From Nocardioides massiliensis (GTDB lineage: Bacteria; Actinomycetota; Actinomycetes; Propionibacteriales; Nocardioidaceae), in assembly GCF_030811215.1 (NCBI RefSeq), contig NZ_JAUSQM010000001.1:2046001-2110000 (forward strand): a stretch of 64,000 nt of DNA. The letters are read 5' to 3'. Within the stretch, counting starts at the first letter, position 1; every line of letters starts with the position of its first letter. Shown one piece after another: positions 43,829-51,543 of the stretch. Both the position numbers and the translations under genes were made by a program. The notes under the pieces were generated by a model that worked only from the letters and a program-made list of their open reading frames with translations, was not told where the DNA came from and did not search any database.

Positions 43829-44646
43829 GTGCCCGAGTCGTCGTCGACGGGCTGGGCTTCACCGAGGGACCGGTCGCGCTGCCGGACGGCCGGGTCGCGC
43901 TCACGTCGATCAGCCACGGGTGCGTCTACGTGGTCGACCCGCGCAACACCGCGAGCCTGCAGAAGTTCGTCACCGGCGGCGGCCCGAACGGACTCGCGGC
44001 CGGCGACGACGGTGCGCTCTACGTCGCCCAGAACGGCGGGATCTGGGGCGCGCCCACGAAGGTCCCGGCCGGCGTCCAGGTGATCCGCGACGGCCGCGTC
44101 GAGCACCTCGTCGAGGGCATGGGTGCGCCCAACGACCTCGTCGTCGGGCCGGACGGGCGGCTCTGGGTGACCGACACCGTCGCAGAGGTCGTGTGGTCCG
44201 ACCCCGGCTCCGGCGGTCCGGGACAGGTGCACGTCGTCGACCCGCACTCCGGTACGGCGCGGTGCGTGCTGGACGAGGGGCCGGTCTTCACCAACGGGCT
44301 GGCGTTCGACGCGAGCGGGGCCCGGCTGCTCCTTACGGCGACCCGGTCCGCGGTGCTCTGGGCCTACGACGTCACCGATGCCGGACTGGCCGGTCCCCGG
44401 CAGCTCGTGACCTTCGACGGTGGCAGCCCCGACGGCATGGAGCGCGCCGCCAACGGCCGGTTCTGGGTGGCCCTGCTCGGCGCCGACCGGCTGGACCTGG
44501 TCGATCCCGAGGACGGTGTGGTGGGCGCCGTACCGCTGCCGTCAGGGTCCCTACCGACGAACGTCTGCCGCGACCACGACGGGTCGGGGCTCTTCGTCAC
44601 CGCGGGGCACGCGGGTGCGTTGCTCCACGTCCGGCTGGGCCGGTAG
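43825..44646 (+). CDS. SMP-30/gluconolactonase family protein
   Basis: A 273-residue six-bladed beta-propeller of the SMP-30/lactonase type. FTEGPVALPDGR near the N-terminus carries the metal-binding Glu. GPNGLAAGDDGALYV (Asn/Asp), APNDLVVGPDGRLWVTDT and TNGLAFDASG follow, then SPDGMERAANGRFWVA with Asp near the C-terminus. Members hydrolyse lactones in a Ca/Zn-dependent way. The substrate is unknown; coupling to an enoyl-CoA hydratase suggests carbon catabolism. GTG start overlapping the previous stop. Confidence 0.85.
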   Translation: MSARVVVDGLGFTEGPVALPDGRVALTSISHGCVYVVDPRNTASLQKFVTGGGPNGLAAGDDGALYVAQNGGIWGAPTKVPAGVQVIRDGRVEHLVEGMGAPNDLVVGPDGRLWVTDTVAEVVWSDPGSGGPGQVHVVDPHSGTARCVLDEGPVFTNGLAFDASGARLLLTATRSAVLWAYDVTDAGLAGPRQLVTFDGGSPDGMERAANGRFWVALLGADRLDLVDPEDGVVGAVPLPSGSLPTNVCRDHDGSGLFVTAGHAGALLHVRLGR

Positions 44647-44649
44647 CGG

Positions 44650-45309
44650 TCAGTCGGCGGTGACGGCGGGCTGGTCGCCTTCGGTGCCCTCGGTGCCCGG
44701 GCGCACGCCCGTCAGTGCGCCGCCGTGCTCGGCCGCGAGCGCCTTCGCCCGGTCGGTGTCGGGTCCGGGCGGCGGCACGAAGACCGCCTCGCGGTAGAAC
44801 CGCAGCTCCTCGATGCTCTCCATGATGTCGGCGAGCGCACGATGGTTGCCGGACTTGGCGGGGGCGTTGTAGTAGGCGCGGGGATACCACCGGCGCGACA
44901 GCTCCTTGATCGAGGAGACGTCGACGATCCGGTAGTGCAGGAACTGCTCCAGCGCCGGCATGTCGCGCGCGATGAACGCGCGGTCGGTGCCGACGGTGTT
45001 GCCGGCCAGCGGCGGACGGGTGCCCTCGGGGCAGTGCTGGCGGATGTAGGCGAGCACCTGCTCCTCCGCCTCGGCGAGGCTGACCCCGCCGTCGAGCTCC
45101 TCGAGCAGCCCGGACTTCACGTGCATGTCGCGCACGAAGTCGATCATCTGCTCCAGCGCCGCCGCCGGCGGCTTGATGACGATCTCGATCCCGTCGCCGA
45201 GGACGTTGAGCTCGAAGTCGGTGACGAGCGCCGCCACCTCGATGAGCGCGTCGTGCTCGAGGTCGAGGCCGGTCATCTCGCAGTCGATCCACACCAGTCG
45301 GTCGTTCAC
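44650..45309 (-). CDS. orn: oligoribonuclease
   Basis: A 219-residue DEDD exonuclease that degrades 2-5-nt RNA to mononucleotides. The acidic residues are visible in [10 protein letters not shown] (Asp/Glu, about 8-12), NTVGTDRAF (Asp about 107), and [10 protein letters not shown] (His and Asp, about 158-163). An additional C-terminal tail of about 25 residues ([15 protein letters not shown]...) goes beyond the core. GTG start; TAGGGT on the minus strand at 45317-45322 is 7 nt upstream, so it is leaderless. Confidence 0.95.
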   Translation of the reverse strand: MNDRLVWIDCEMTGLDLEHDALIEVAALVTDFELNVLGDGIEIVIKPPAAALEQMIDFVRDMHVKSGLLEELDGGVSLAEAEEQVLAYIRQHCPEGTRPPLAGNTVGTDRAFIARDMPALEQFLHYRIVDVSSIKELSRRWYPRAYYNAPAKSGNHRALADIMESIEELRFYREAVFVPPPGPDTDRAKALAAEHGGALTGVRPGTEGTEGDQPAVTAD

Positions 45310-45316
45310 CCGCCCG

Positions 45317-45372
45317 ACCCTACTCGGCGGCTCTGACGTGCTCAGCGCTCACTCAGGCTGGCTCCCTAGAGT
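45317..45372. promoter_or_regulatory. divergent leaderless promoters of orn and the DsbA-like gene
   Basis: TAGGGT (minus, 45317-45322) lies 7 nt before the orn GTG. TAGAGT (plus, 45367-45372) lies 7 nt before the GTG at 45380. Confidence 0.5.
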
Positions 45373-45379
45373 GATCCCC

Positions 45380-46132
45380 GTGTCGAAGAAGAAGTCCACG
45401 GCCGCCGCCCACGCCCGTCAGCGGGCCGCCGCCGAACGCGCCGCCCAGATGCGCGCCCAGCAGCAGAAGCAGGAACGACGGCGCCGCGTCGCGATCGGTG
45501 CCGCCGTGGTCGTGGTGGCCGTTGCCCTGATCGCCCTGATCGCCTGGGCGGTCACCGGCAACGACAAGCCGACCACGCCGCCCGAAGGCGCCACCGACAC
45601 CTACGGCCTCGCGTACGGCGACCCCGAGGCGCCGCTGAAGGTCGAGATCTACGAGGACTTCCTCTGCCCCGCGTGCGGTGCGTTCGAGGCCGAGATGGGC
45701 GCGGAGCTGACCGAGGCGGCCGACGACGGGCGGGTCTTCGTCACCTTCCGCCCGGTGGCGATCCTGGACCGCTCCTCGCGCACCGACTACCCGACCCGCG
45801 CCGCCAACGCCGTCGCGGTCGTGCTCGACGCCGCGGGCCCCGAGGTCGCCAAGACCTTCCACGACCTGCTCTACGAGCGCCAGCCGACCGAGGGTCGCGC
45901 CGAGCACGACGACGACGCGCTGGTGGCGATGGCGGTCGAGGCGGGCGCCACCGAGGCGGACGTACGCCCCGGCATCGAGGACCGGGCGTTCGAGGGCTGG
46001 GTCGACGCCGCGACCGACGCGATGGCCGACAACGGCTACGAGAGCACGCCGTCGGTGATCGTCGACGGTGAGCGCATCGAGGGCGAGTCCATCGCGGACG
46101 TGGCCGACCAGCTCCGCTCCCGGCTGGGCTGA
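45380..46132 (+). CDS. membrane-anchored DsbA-like thioredoxin-fold protein
   Basis: A 250-residue protein with a basic N-terminal tail and one anchor helix (about 37-57, VAIGAAVVVVAVALIALIAWAV). It has an extracytoplasmic DsbA/thioredoxin-fold domain with active-site CPAC (LCPACGAFE, about 96-99) and a cis-Pro segment STPSVIVDG near 215-222. It belongs to the MtbDsbA-like family that oxidises or isomerises disulfides of exported proteins. The start at GTG 45380 is set by the TAGAGT box. The stop overlaps the rhomboid ATG by one base. Confidence 0.88.
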   Translation: MSKKKSTAAAHARQRAAAERAAQMRAQQQKQERRRRVAIGAAVVVVAVALIALIAWAVTGNDKPTTPPEGATDTYGLAYGDPEAPLKVEIYEDFLCPACGAFEAEMGAELTEAADDGRVFVTFRPVAILDRSSRTDYPTRAANAVAVVLDAAGPEVAKTFHDLLYERQPTEGRAEHDDDALVAMAVEAGATEADVRPGIEDRAFEGWVDAATDAMADNGYESTPSVIVDGERIEGESIADVADQLRSRLG

Positions 46133-46731
46133 TGGCGCTCGCGCAACGGGTTCGCGACGGGGCGCCGCGCTGGCGTTCCGCAGCCGTGGTCGTCGTGGCG
46201 TTCGTCGCCCTGCTCTGGGGGATCGAGGTCGTCGACACCGTCGTCGGTGGCCGCCTGGACAACGGCGGCGTACGCCCGCGCAGCGAGGACGGCGCGATCG
46301 GCATCCTGCTCGCTCCGCTGCTGCACGTCGGATGGGGCCACCTGATCGCCAACACCGGTCCCGTGCTGGTGCTGGGGTTCCTCGTGCTCGCGGCCGACCT
46401 GACCCGCGGCATCGCCGTGACGCTGGTGATCTGGCTCGTCGGCGGGGCGGGCACGTGGCTGATCGCGCCGGACTACACGATCCACCTGGGCGCCTCCACG
46501 CTGATCTTCGGCTGGCTGGTCTACCTCATCCTGCGCGGTGTCTTCAGCCTGCGGATCGGCGAGATCCTGCTCGGCGTCGTGCTCCTGGTGGCGTACGGCG
46601 GGGTGCTGTGGGGTGTCCTGCCCGGCCAGACCGGGGTCTCGTGGCAGTCGCACCTGTTCGGTGCGGTCGGTGGTGCGCTGGCGGCTTGGTGGTTCCGGGG
46701 CCGTGAGCGCGCAAACCAGAACGCGTTCTAG
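46132..46731 (+). CDS. rhomboid-family intramembrane serine protease
   Basis: A 199-residue protein with about six membrane helices. Rhomboid features: HVGWGHLIANTGPVLVLG (HxxxN type) at about 64-81, the catalytic Ser in LGASTLIFGW at about 122, and the His in SHLFGAVGGALAAWW at about 174. The usual GxSG reads GASTL here, with Thr in place of Gly. Ser and His are kept, so protease activity is likely but not certain. The ATG overlaps the stop of the DsbA-like gene (TGATG). The last codons carry a KstR-type operator for the next gene. Confidence 0.82.
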   Translation: MALAQRVRDGAPRWRSAAVVVVAFVALLWGIEVVDTVVGGRLDNGGVRPRSEDGAIGILLAPLLHVGWGHLIANTGPVLVLGFLVLAADLTRGIAVTLVIWLVGGAGTWLIAPDYTIHLGASTLIFGWLVYLILRGVFSLRIGEILLGVVLLVAYGGVLWGVLPGQTGVSWQSHLFGAVGGALAAWWFRGRERANQNAF

Positions 46732-46734
46732 TCT
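46717..46734 (+). promoter_or_regulatory. KstR-type operator overlapping the -10 box of the thioesterase gene
   Basis: CAGAACGCGTTCTA (46717-46730) matches the mycobacterial KstR consensus TNNAACNNGTTNNA at all defined positions but the first, with a perfect 12-bp palindromic core. It overlaps TAGTCT (46729-46734), which lies 7 nt before the thioesterase ATG. A bound repressor would block transcription. Confidence 0.6.
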
Positions 46735-46741
46735 GAGGCCC

Positions 46742-47404
46742 ATGACGCAGCAGTGGGCACCGTCCCTGGCCGCCGAGGCCGGCGAGGCCGGGGTCGACCG
46801 CGCGGTCCGGGCCGCCCGGCGCGTGGTCGAGGGTCTGGTCCGCAACGGTCCCAACCCCGCGATCGACCTCGACGCCGTCGCCGCCGACCTCGAGTCCGTC
46901 GCCGACCGTCTCGAGGCAGCCGCCCCGGAGCTGGCCGAGCGCGTGCGCAGCATGTGGGACACCGAGCGGCTGGAGATGACGCGCCACGACCCGGTCACCG
47001 GACCCGAGAACGCGATCGCCCCGCCGATGCACGTGCAAGGCCGTAGCGACAAGGAGGTCAGCGGCACGGTGACGCTCGGTCTGGCCTATCAGGGCCCGCC
47101 GGGACACGCCCATGGCGGCGTGACCGCGCTTGTGCTCGACCACGTGCTGGGGATGGCCAACCACTGGGCCGGGACCGCCGGCATGACGGCGAAGCTGACG
47201 CTGCGCTACCGCCGGCGTACGCCGCTCTTCGTCCCGCTGACCGTGCGGGCGCGCCAGGTGTCGATCCAGGACCGCCGCATCACCACGACCGGGGAGATCC
47301 TCGACCCGGACGGCGAGGTGTGCGTCAGCGCCGAGGGGCTCTTCGTCGCGCTGGACGTGAGCGGCACCTCCCGCGAGGCGGCACGACGTCTGGCCGCGAA
47401 CTGA
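46742..47404 (+). CDS. PaaI-like hotdog-fold acyl-CoA thioesterase
   Basis: A 220-residue protein. The first 90 residues are helical and charged (VDRAVRAARRVVEGLVRNG). The hotdog domain follows at about 95-215, with GPPGHAHGGVTALVLDHVLGMA (the HGG catalytic helix motif) at about 121-142 and LRYRRRTPLFVPLTVRARQ. These enzymes release CoA from acyl-CoA. A KstR-type operator overlaps its promoter, so it probably belongs to the sterol/lipid regulon, perhaps recycling CoA. ATG 46742, leaderless. Confidence 0.82.
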   Translation: MTQQWAPSLAAEAGEAGVDRAVRAARRVVEGLVRNGPNPAIDLDAVAADLESVADRLEAAAPELAERVRSMWDTERLEMTRHDPVTGPENAIAPPMHVQGRSDKEVSGTVTLGLAYQGPPGHAHGGVTALVLDHVLGMANHWAGTAGMTAKLTLRYRRRTPLFVPLTVRARQVSIQDRRITTTGEILDPDGEVCVSAEGLFVALDVSGTSREAARRLAAN

Positions 47405-47419
47405 AACAGGTTCTAGGCT
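47402..47419 (+). promoter_or_regulatory. KstR-type operator overlapping the -10 box of fadD
   Basis: TGAAACAGGTTCTA (47402-47415) matches the KstR consensus at every defined position. The TAGGCT -10 box (47414-47419) overlaps its end and sits 7 nt from the ATG at 47427. The same 14-mer occurs at 50172. Confidence 0.7.
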
Positions 47420-47426
47420 GCGCGTC

Positions 47427-49016
47427 ATGACCAGCGACGCGACCCACCCGGCTCTGCACCGCCCCGCCTTCAACGGCGACCTGCTCGTCCGCGCCCTCGA
47501 GCGCAACCGCGACAAGCCGGCGCTCTACCTCGGCGACGTCGTCCTCACCGCCGGCGAGCTGGCTGCGCGGATGAGCAGCTTTAGCCAGGCGATGGCGTCC
47601 CTGGGCATCACCCGCGGTTCGACCACAGCGCTGCTGTCCGGCAACCGCCCGGAGGTGCTCGTCGTGCTCGGCGCGGCGATGACCGCGGGCTGCCGCAACA
47701 CCCCGCTGAGCGCGATGGGGTCGGCCGACGACCACGCCTACGTCCTGGCCGACGCGGAGATCGAGACGATCTTCTACGACCCGTCCTTCGACGAGCGCGC
47801 GGCCGAGCTCGCCCAGCGGGTGCCGACGCTGAAGAACCTGCTGTCCCTGGGCCCGTCGGAGCACGGCACCGACATCCTCGCCCTCGCCGAGACCTTCGCG
47901 CCGCAGCGGCTCGTCGCCGCCGAGGTCGAGGCCGACGACATCAGCAGCCTCGTCTACACCGGTGGCACGACCGGCAAGCCGAAGGGCGTCATCGGCGCCT
48001 TCCGCGGCGGCGCGGCGCTCAACCAGATCCAGCTGTCGGACTGGGAGTGGCCACACGAGCCGCGCTTCCTCATGTGCACCCCGCTCTCGCACGCCGGCGC
48101 TGCGTTCTTCATCCCGACGCTGATGCGCGGCGGCGCACTCTATGTGTTGCCGTACTTCGAGCCCGGCGCGGTGCTCGAGGCGATCGAGAAGCACAAGATC
48201 GACGCCACGATGCTGGTCCCGACGATGATCTACATGCTCCTGGACCACCCCGACTTCGCGAAGCGCGACCTGACGAGCCTCAAGACGCTGTTCTACGGCG
48301 CGGCGCCGATGTCGCCGGCGCGGCTGAAGGAGGGCATCGCCAAGCTCGGCCCGGTGTTCTTCCAGTACTACGGCCAGACCGAGTGCGGCATGACGATCAC
48401 CGTCATGCGCACCGACGAGCACCTCGTCGACGACGACGCACGTCTGGCCTCGTGCGGCCGCCCGGTCCCGTGGCTCGACGTACGCCTGCTCGACGACGAC
48501 CTCAACGAGGTCGACCCGGGCGAGCCCGGTGAGATCTGCGTGCGCGGCCCGCTCGTGATGAAGGGCTACTGGAACAAGCCCGAGGAGACCGCCGAGGCGC
48601 TGCGCGGCGGCTGGCTGCACACCGGCGACATCGCGCGTGCCGACGCCGACGGCTTCCTCACGATTGTCGACCGCAAGAAGGACATGATCGTCACCGGCGG
48701 GTTCAACGTCTTCCCGCGCGAGGTCGAGGACGTGCTGTCCGCCCACCCCGCCGTCGCCGCGGCCGCGGTCATCGGCGTCCCCGACGAGAAGTGGGGGGAG
48801 GCGGTCAAGGCCGTCATCAAGCTGCGCGAGGGCGTCGAGACCGACCACGACACCCTGACGGCAGAGCTGGTCGAGTCGGTCAAGGCGGTCAAGGGCTCGG
48901 TGCAGGCGCCGAAGTCGATCGACTACGTCGACGCCATCCCGCTCACTCCCCTGGGCAAGCTCGACAAGAAGGCGCTGCGCGCGCAGTACTGGGAGGGCGC
49001 CGCCCGGTCCGTGTGA
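47427..49016 (+). CDS. fatty-acid/steroid CoA ligase (FadD)
   Basis: A 529-residue AMP-forming acyl-CoA synthetase. The ATP/AMP motif SSLVYTGGTTGKPKG is at about 172-186, the A5 motif YYGQTECGMT at about 313, A7 GWLHTGDIARADADGFLTIVDRKKDMI near 392-418 and the C-terminal lysine region TPLGKLDKKALR. It activates a carboxylic acid as its CoA ester. The KstR-type operator at its promoter points to a sterol-derived acid, but which one (side chain or ring) cannot be told. The neighbours support lipid or sterol degradation. Confidence 0.88.
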   Translation: MTSDATHPALHRPAFNGDLLVRALERNRDKPALYLGDVVLTAGELAARMSSFSQAMASLGITRGSTTALLSGNRPEVLVVLGAAMTAGCRNTPLSAMGSADDHAYVLADAEIETIFYDPSFDERAAELAQRVPTLKNLLSLGPSEHGTDILALAETFAPQRLVAAEVEADDISSLVYTGGTTGKPKGVIGAFRGGAALNQIQLSDWEWPHEPRFLMCTPLSHAGAAFFIPTLMRGGALYVLPYFEPGAVLEAIEKHKIDATMLVPTMIYMLLDHPDFAKRDLTSLKTLFYGAAPMSPARLKEGIAKLGPVFFQYYGQTECGMTITVMRTDEHLVDDDARLASCGRPVPWLDVRLLDDDLNEVDPGEPGEICVRGPLVMKGYWNKPEETAEALRGGWLHTGDIARADADGFLTIVDRKKDMIVTGGFNVFPREVEDVLSAHPAVAAAAVIGVPDEKWGEAVKAVIKLREGVETDHDTLTAELVESVKAVKGSVQAPKSIDYVDAIPLTPLGKLDKKALRAQYWEGAARSV

Positions 49017-49054
49017 CCGGCGGCAGTTTCACCGCCCGACTAACGACACGCCCG

Positions 49055-49102
49055 CTCGTCGAACGAAACTGATGCCCCAGGCGCCCGGTTTCGTACGACG
49101 AG
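49055..49102. terminator. bidirectional hairpin between convergent fadD and LLM genes
   Basis: 15-nt arms (49055-49069 and 49088-49102; CTCGTCGAACGAAAC and GTTTCGTACGACGAG) pair with one mismatch around an 18-nt loop in the 109-bp gap between two convergent genes. Confidence 0.6.
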
Positions 49103-49125
49103 TGGTGCCGGTGTGGCAGGTGGGA

Positions 49126-50151
49126 TCAGCCGACGGCGTGCATGGCGTCGACGAGCGCGGTGAGCAGGTCGCCGGAGACGTCGGAGCCGGGGAAGTAGAC
49201 GCAGACCCGGTCGGCGTGCTCGCCGAAGCGGCGGTGGATCTCGGCCGCGACCTGCTCGGGCGTCCCGCGCACGGCGATGGTGTCGAAGAGGTCGTCGTCG
49301 ACCAGCTCGGCCATCGCGGCGAAGTCACCCTGCTTGGACAGCCGGTTGAGCTCGGGTTGTACGTCCTCGCGCCCGGCCACCTCCAGCACGGGGCGGTAGG
49401 CCGGCGTCGAGCCGTAGAAGCCGAGCAGGAAGCGGCATCCGACACTCGCCTGCTCGATCTCCTCCGGCGTGCGGCCGACCGCGCAGATGACCTGCGGCAC
49501 GACCTGGAGGTCGGAGCGGTCCCGTCCCGCCCGGTCCAGTCCCGCCTCGATCGCCGGCAGCGTGCGCTCACGGAAGTGGTCGCCCGAGTTGAACGGCATG
49601 ACCAGCAACCCGTCGGCGACCTCGGCCGCGGTCCGCGTCATGACCGGTCCGAGCGCACCCATCAGCACCGGGGGTACGCCGTACGCGTTCGGCCCGGGGT
49701 TGAAGGTCGGCGCCATCAGCGTGTGTCGCGTGAACTCGCCACGGAAGTCCAGACGCGTGCCGTCCTGCCAGGAGGCGAGGATCGCCCGCACCGCGGCGAC
49801 CCACTCGCGCATGCGCGCCGCCGGCCGGTCCCAGGTCGAGCCGTAGCGGTTCTCGATGTGGGGCTTGATCTGCGAGCCGAGCCCGAGCCGGAAGCGACCC
49901 TTGCTCAGTGTCTGCAGGTCGTGGGCGGTGTGGGCGAGGTGCATGGGGCTGCGGGGGAGCGCGATCGCGACGTTGGTCGTGAGGTCCGCGGGCACGCCGT
50001 CGGGGTGGGCGAGGGCGGTCTCCGCAAGCGGGAGGAACACGTCGTGCTGGCCCTCGAACGTGAACAACCCGTCGACGCCGGAGGCCAGGAGCACCCGCGC
50101 GCGTTCGGCGGCCTCGCCCGGCCGGGCATCCAGCTGAACCTCGATCTCCAC
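49126..50151 (-). CDS. F420-dependent (LLM-class) oxidoreductase
   Basis: A 341-residue luciferase-like monooxygenase-fold protein. Features: DGLFTFEGQHDVFLPL, NVAIALPRSPMHLAHTAHDLQTLSKGRFRLGLGSQ (about 65-100, the usual LLM strand-helix core), PPVLMGALGP and ADGLLVMPF. Actinobacterial members mostly use F420. The substrate is unknown. The GTG start has GGAAGGGG 6 nt upstream. It shares the KstR-type site at 50172 with the divergent SnoaL gene, so steroid or lipid catabolism is likely. Confidence 0.85.
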   Translation of the reverse strand: MEIEVQLDARPGEAAERARVLLASGVDGLFTFEGQHDVFLPLAETALAHPDGVPADLTTNVAIALPRSPMHLAHTAHDLQTLSKGRFRLGLGSQIKPHIENRYGSTWDRPAARMREWVAAVRAILASWQDGTRLDFRGEFTRHTLMAPTFNPGPNAYGVPPVLMGALGPVMTRTAAEVADGLLVMPFNSGDHFRERTLPAIEAGLDRAGRDRSDLQVVPQVICAVGRTPEEIEQASVGCRFLLGFYGSTPAYRPVLEVAGREDVQPELNRLSKQGDFAAMAELVDDDLFDTIAVRGTPEQVAAEIHRRFGEHADRVCVYFPGSDVSGDLLTALVDAMHAVG

Positions 50152-50171
50152 GTGGATCCCCTTCCGAAAAA

Positions 50172-50189
50172 TGAAACAGGTTCTAGTAT
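50172..50189. promoter_or_regulatory. KstR-type operator between divergent LLM and SnoaL genes
   Basis: TGAAACAGGTTCTA (50172-50185) is identical to the site at 47402. On the plus strand TAGTAT (50184-50189) overlaps its end and lies 6 nt before the SnoaL GTG at 50196. Its palindromic core also lies 20 nt from the LLM start on the other strand. Confidence 0.72.
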
Positions 50190-50195
50190 GCCGCT

Positions 50196-50696
50196 GTGAC
50201 CACCGACACCGCAGCAGCCCAGCTCGCCCGGCTCACCGCTCTCGAGGAGATCCGCGCGCTCAAGCACCGCTACGTCCAGGCGGCCGACCGCAAGGACCTC
50301 GAAGTCTTCCGCACGTGCTTCATCGCCGAGGGAGCGGTCTGCGACTACGGACCGCTCGGCCGGTTCGAGGGCCGCGACGCGCTGGTCGCGATGTTCGGTG
50401 ACGTCGCCCTCAAGAAGCGGGAGGACGGCAAGGGCTACGCCGTCTTCGACATGCACACCGTGGGGGCGCCGGTGATCGACGTGCAGTCCGACGACGAGGC
50501 CGCCGGCACCTGGAGCATGCGGTTCCGCCAGATCGACACCGAGGCGCGCACCGAGACCGTCTCCGCGATGGAGTACGCCGACACCTACCGCCGCGAGGAC
50601 GGGGAGTGGAGGATCGCGACCTCGGTGGTCAAGGTCCTCTGGGCATCGGTGCGTCCGCTGCCCGAGGACGTCGGCGTCTTCGGGATGCTGGACTGA
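50196..50696 (+). CDS. SnoaL/NTF2-like protein
   Basis: A 166-residue NTF2-fold protein of the SnoaL_4 type: LTALEEIRALKHRYVQAADRKDLEVFRTCFIAEG near the N-terminus (with Asp in the pocket), GRFEGRDALVAMF, HTVGAPVIDV and RREDGEWRIATS. Family members include steroid isomerases and dehydratases. The particular reaction is not predictable. Leaderless GTG at 50196, under a KstR-type operator. It is followed two bases after its stop by an SDR gene. Confidence 0.83.
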   Translation: MTTDTAAAQLARLTALEEIRALKHRYVQAADRKDLEVFRTCFIAEGAVCDYGPLGRFEGRDALVAMFGDVALKKREDGKGYAVFDMHTVGAPVIDVQSDDEAAGTWSMRFRQIDTEARTETVSAMEYADTYRREDGEWRIATSVVKVLWASVRPLPEDVGVFGMLD

Positions 50697-50698
50697 GC

Positions 50699-51532
50699 GT
50701 GCGCGCACTCGTCACCGGCGCCAGCCGGGGCGTGGGCAAGGGGATCGCGCTGGGGCTGGCCGAGGCGGGCTGGACCGTCCACGTGACCGGGCGCGACGTC
50801 GCCGCGCTCGAGCGTGCCGTCGCTGACCTCGACGCGATCGGCGCCGGCTCCGGCGGGCACGGCGTGGCGATGCCGTGCGACCACACCGACGACGACGCCG
50901 TACGCCGCCTCATCGACACCGTCGCGGCCGACGGCCTCGACCTGCTCGTCAACAACGTCTGGGCAGGGCCGATGGTCAACCCGTTCCGTCCCGAGCCGTT
51001 CTGGCAGCGACCGCTCAGCGACTGGGACTCGCTCATCGGCGTCGGTCTGCGTCCGCACTATGTCGCGACGCACGCCGCGGCGCCGTACCTCATCGAGGCC
51101 GGGCGCGGTCTGGTCGTGAACGTGTCGTCCTTCGGGGCCCGCGCCCACCTGCACTCGGTCGTCTACGGCATGGGCAAGGCCGCGATCGACAAGATGACCC
51201 ACGACACCGCGCTCGAGCTGCGCCCGCACGGAGTCCACGTCCTGGGTCTGTGGCCCGGTCTCGTCCGCACCGAGCTGATCGAGGCCAGCGGGCTGGAGGA
51301 GTTCGAGGGCTTCCGCATCGCCGACGGGGAGACGCCGCTGCTGCAGGGTCGGGTCGTCGCGGCCCTGGCCGCAGACCCCGCCACCGCCGACCGCACCGGC
51401 CAGGTCGTCGTGACCGCCGAGGCCGCTGCGGCGTACGGCATCACCGAGGACGGCGGCCGCCAGCCGGCCTCGCACCGCGAGATCTTCGGCGGGGGTCCGC
51501 TGCACCCGCCGCTCCCCCCTGAGAAGTCCTGA
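50699..51532 (+). CDS. SDR-family oxidoreductase
   Basis: A 277-residue short-chain dehydrogenase. The glycine motif TGASRGVGKG is at about 6-15, NNVWAG in place of NNAG at about 85, catalytic Ser in NVSSFG (about 142) and YGMGK (about 156). The segment LHLLVNNVWAGPMVNPF-like region is typical of a subgroup found in steroid gene clusters. GTG at 50699 is used; it follows the SnoaL stop by two bases. The substrate is presumably a steroid or acyl-CoA hydroxyl/keto group, by context. Confidence 0.85.
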   Translation: MRALVTGASRGVGKGIALGLAEAGWTVHVTGRDVAALERAVADLDAIGAGSGGHGVAMPCDHTDDDAVRRLIDTVAADGLDLLVNNVWAGPMVNPFRPEPFWQRPLSDWDSLIGVGLRPHYVATHAAAPYLIEAGRGLVVNVSSFGARAHLHSVVYGMGKAAIDKMTHDTALELRPHGVHVLGLWPGLVRTELIEASGLEEFEGFRIADGETPLLQGRVVAALAADPATADRTGQVVVTAEAAAAYGITEDGGRQPASHREIFGGGPLHPPLPPEKS

Positions 51533-51543
51533 GAGGAACGCAG

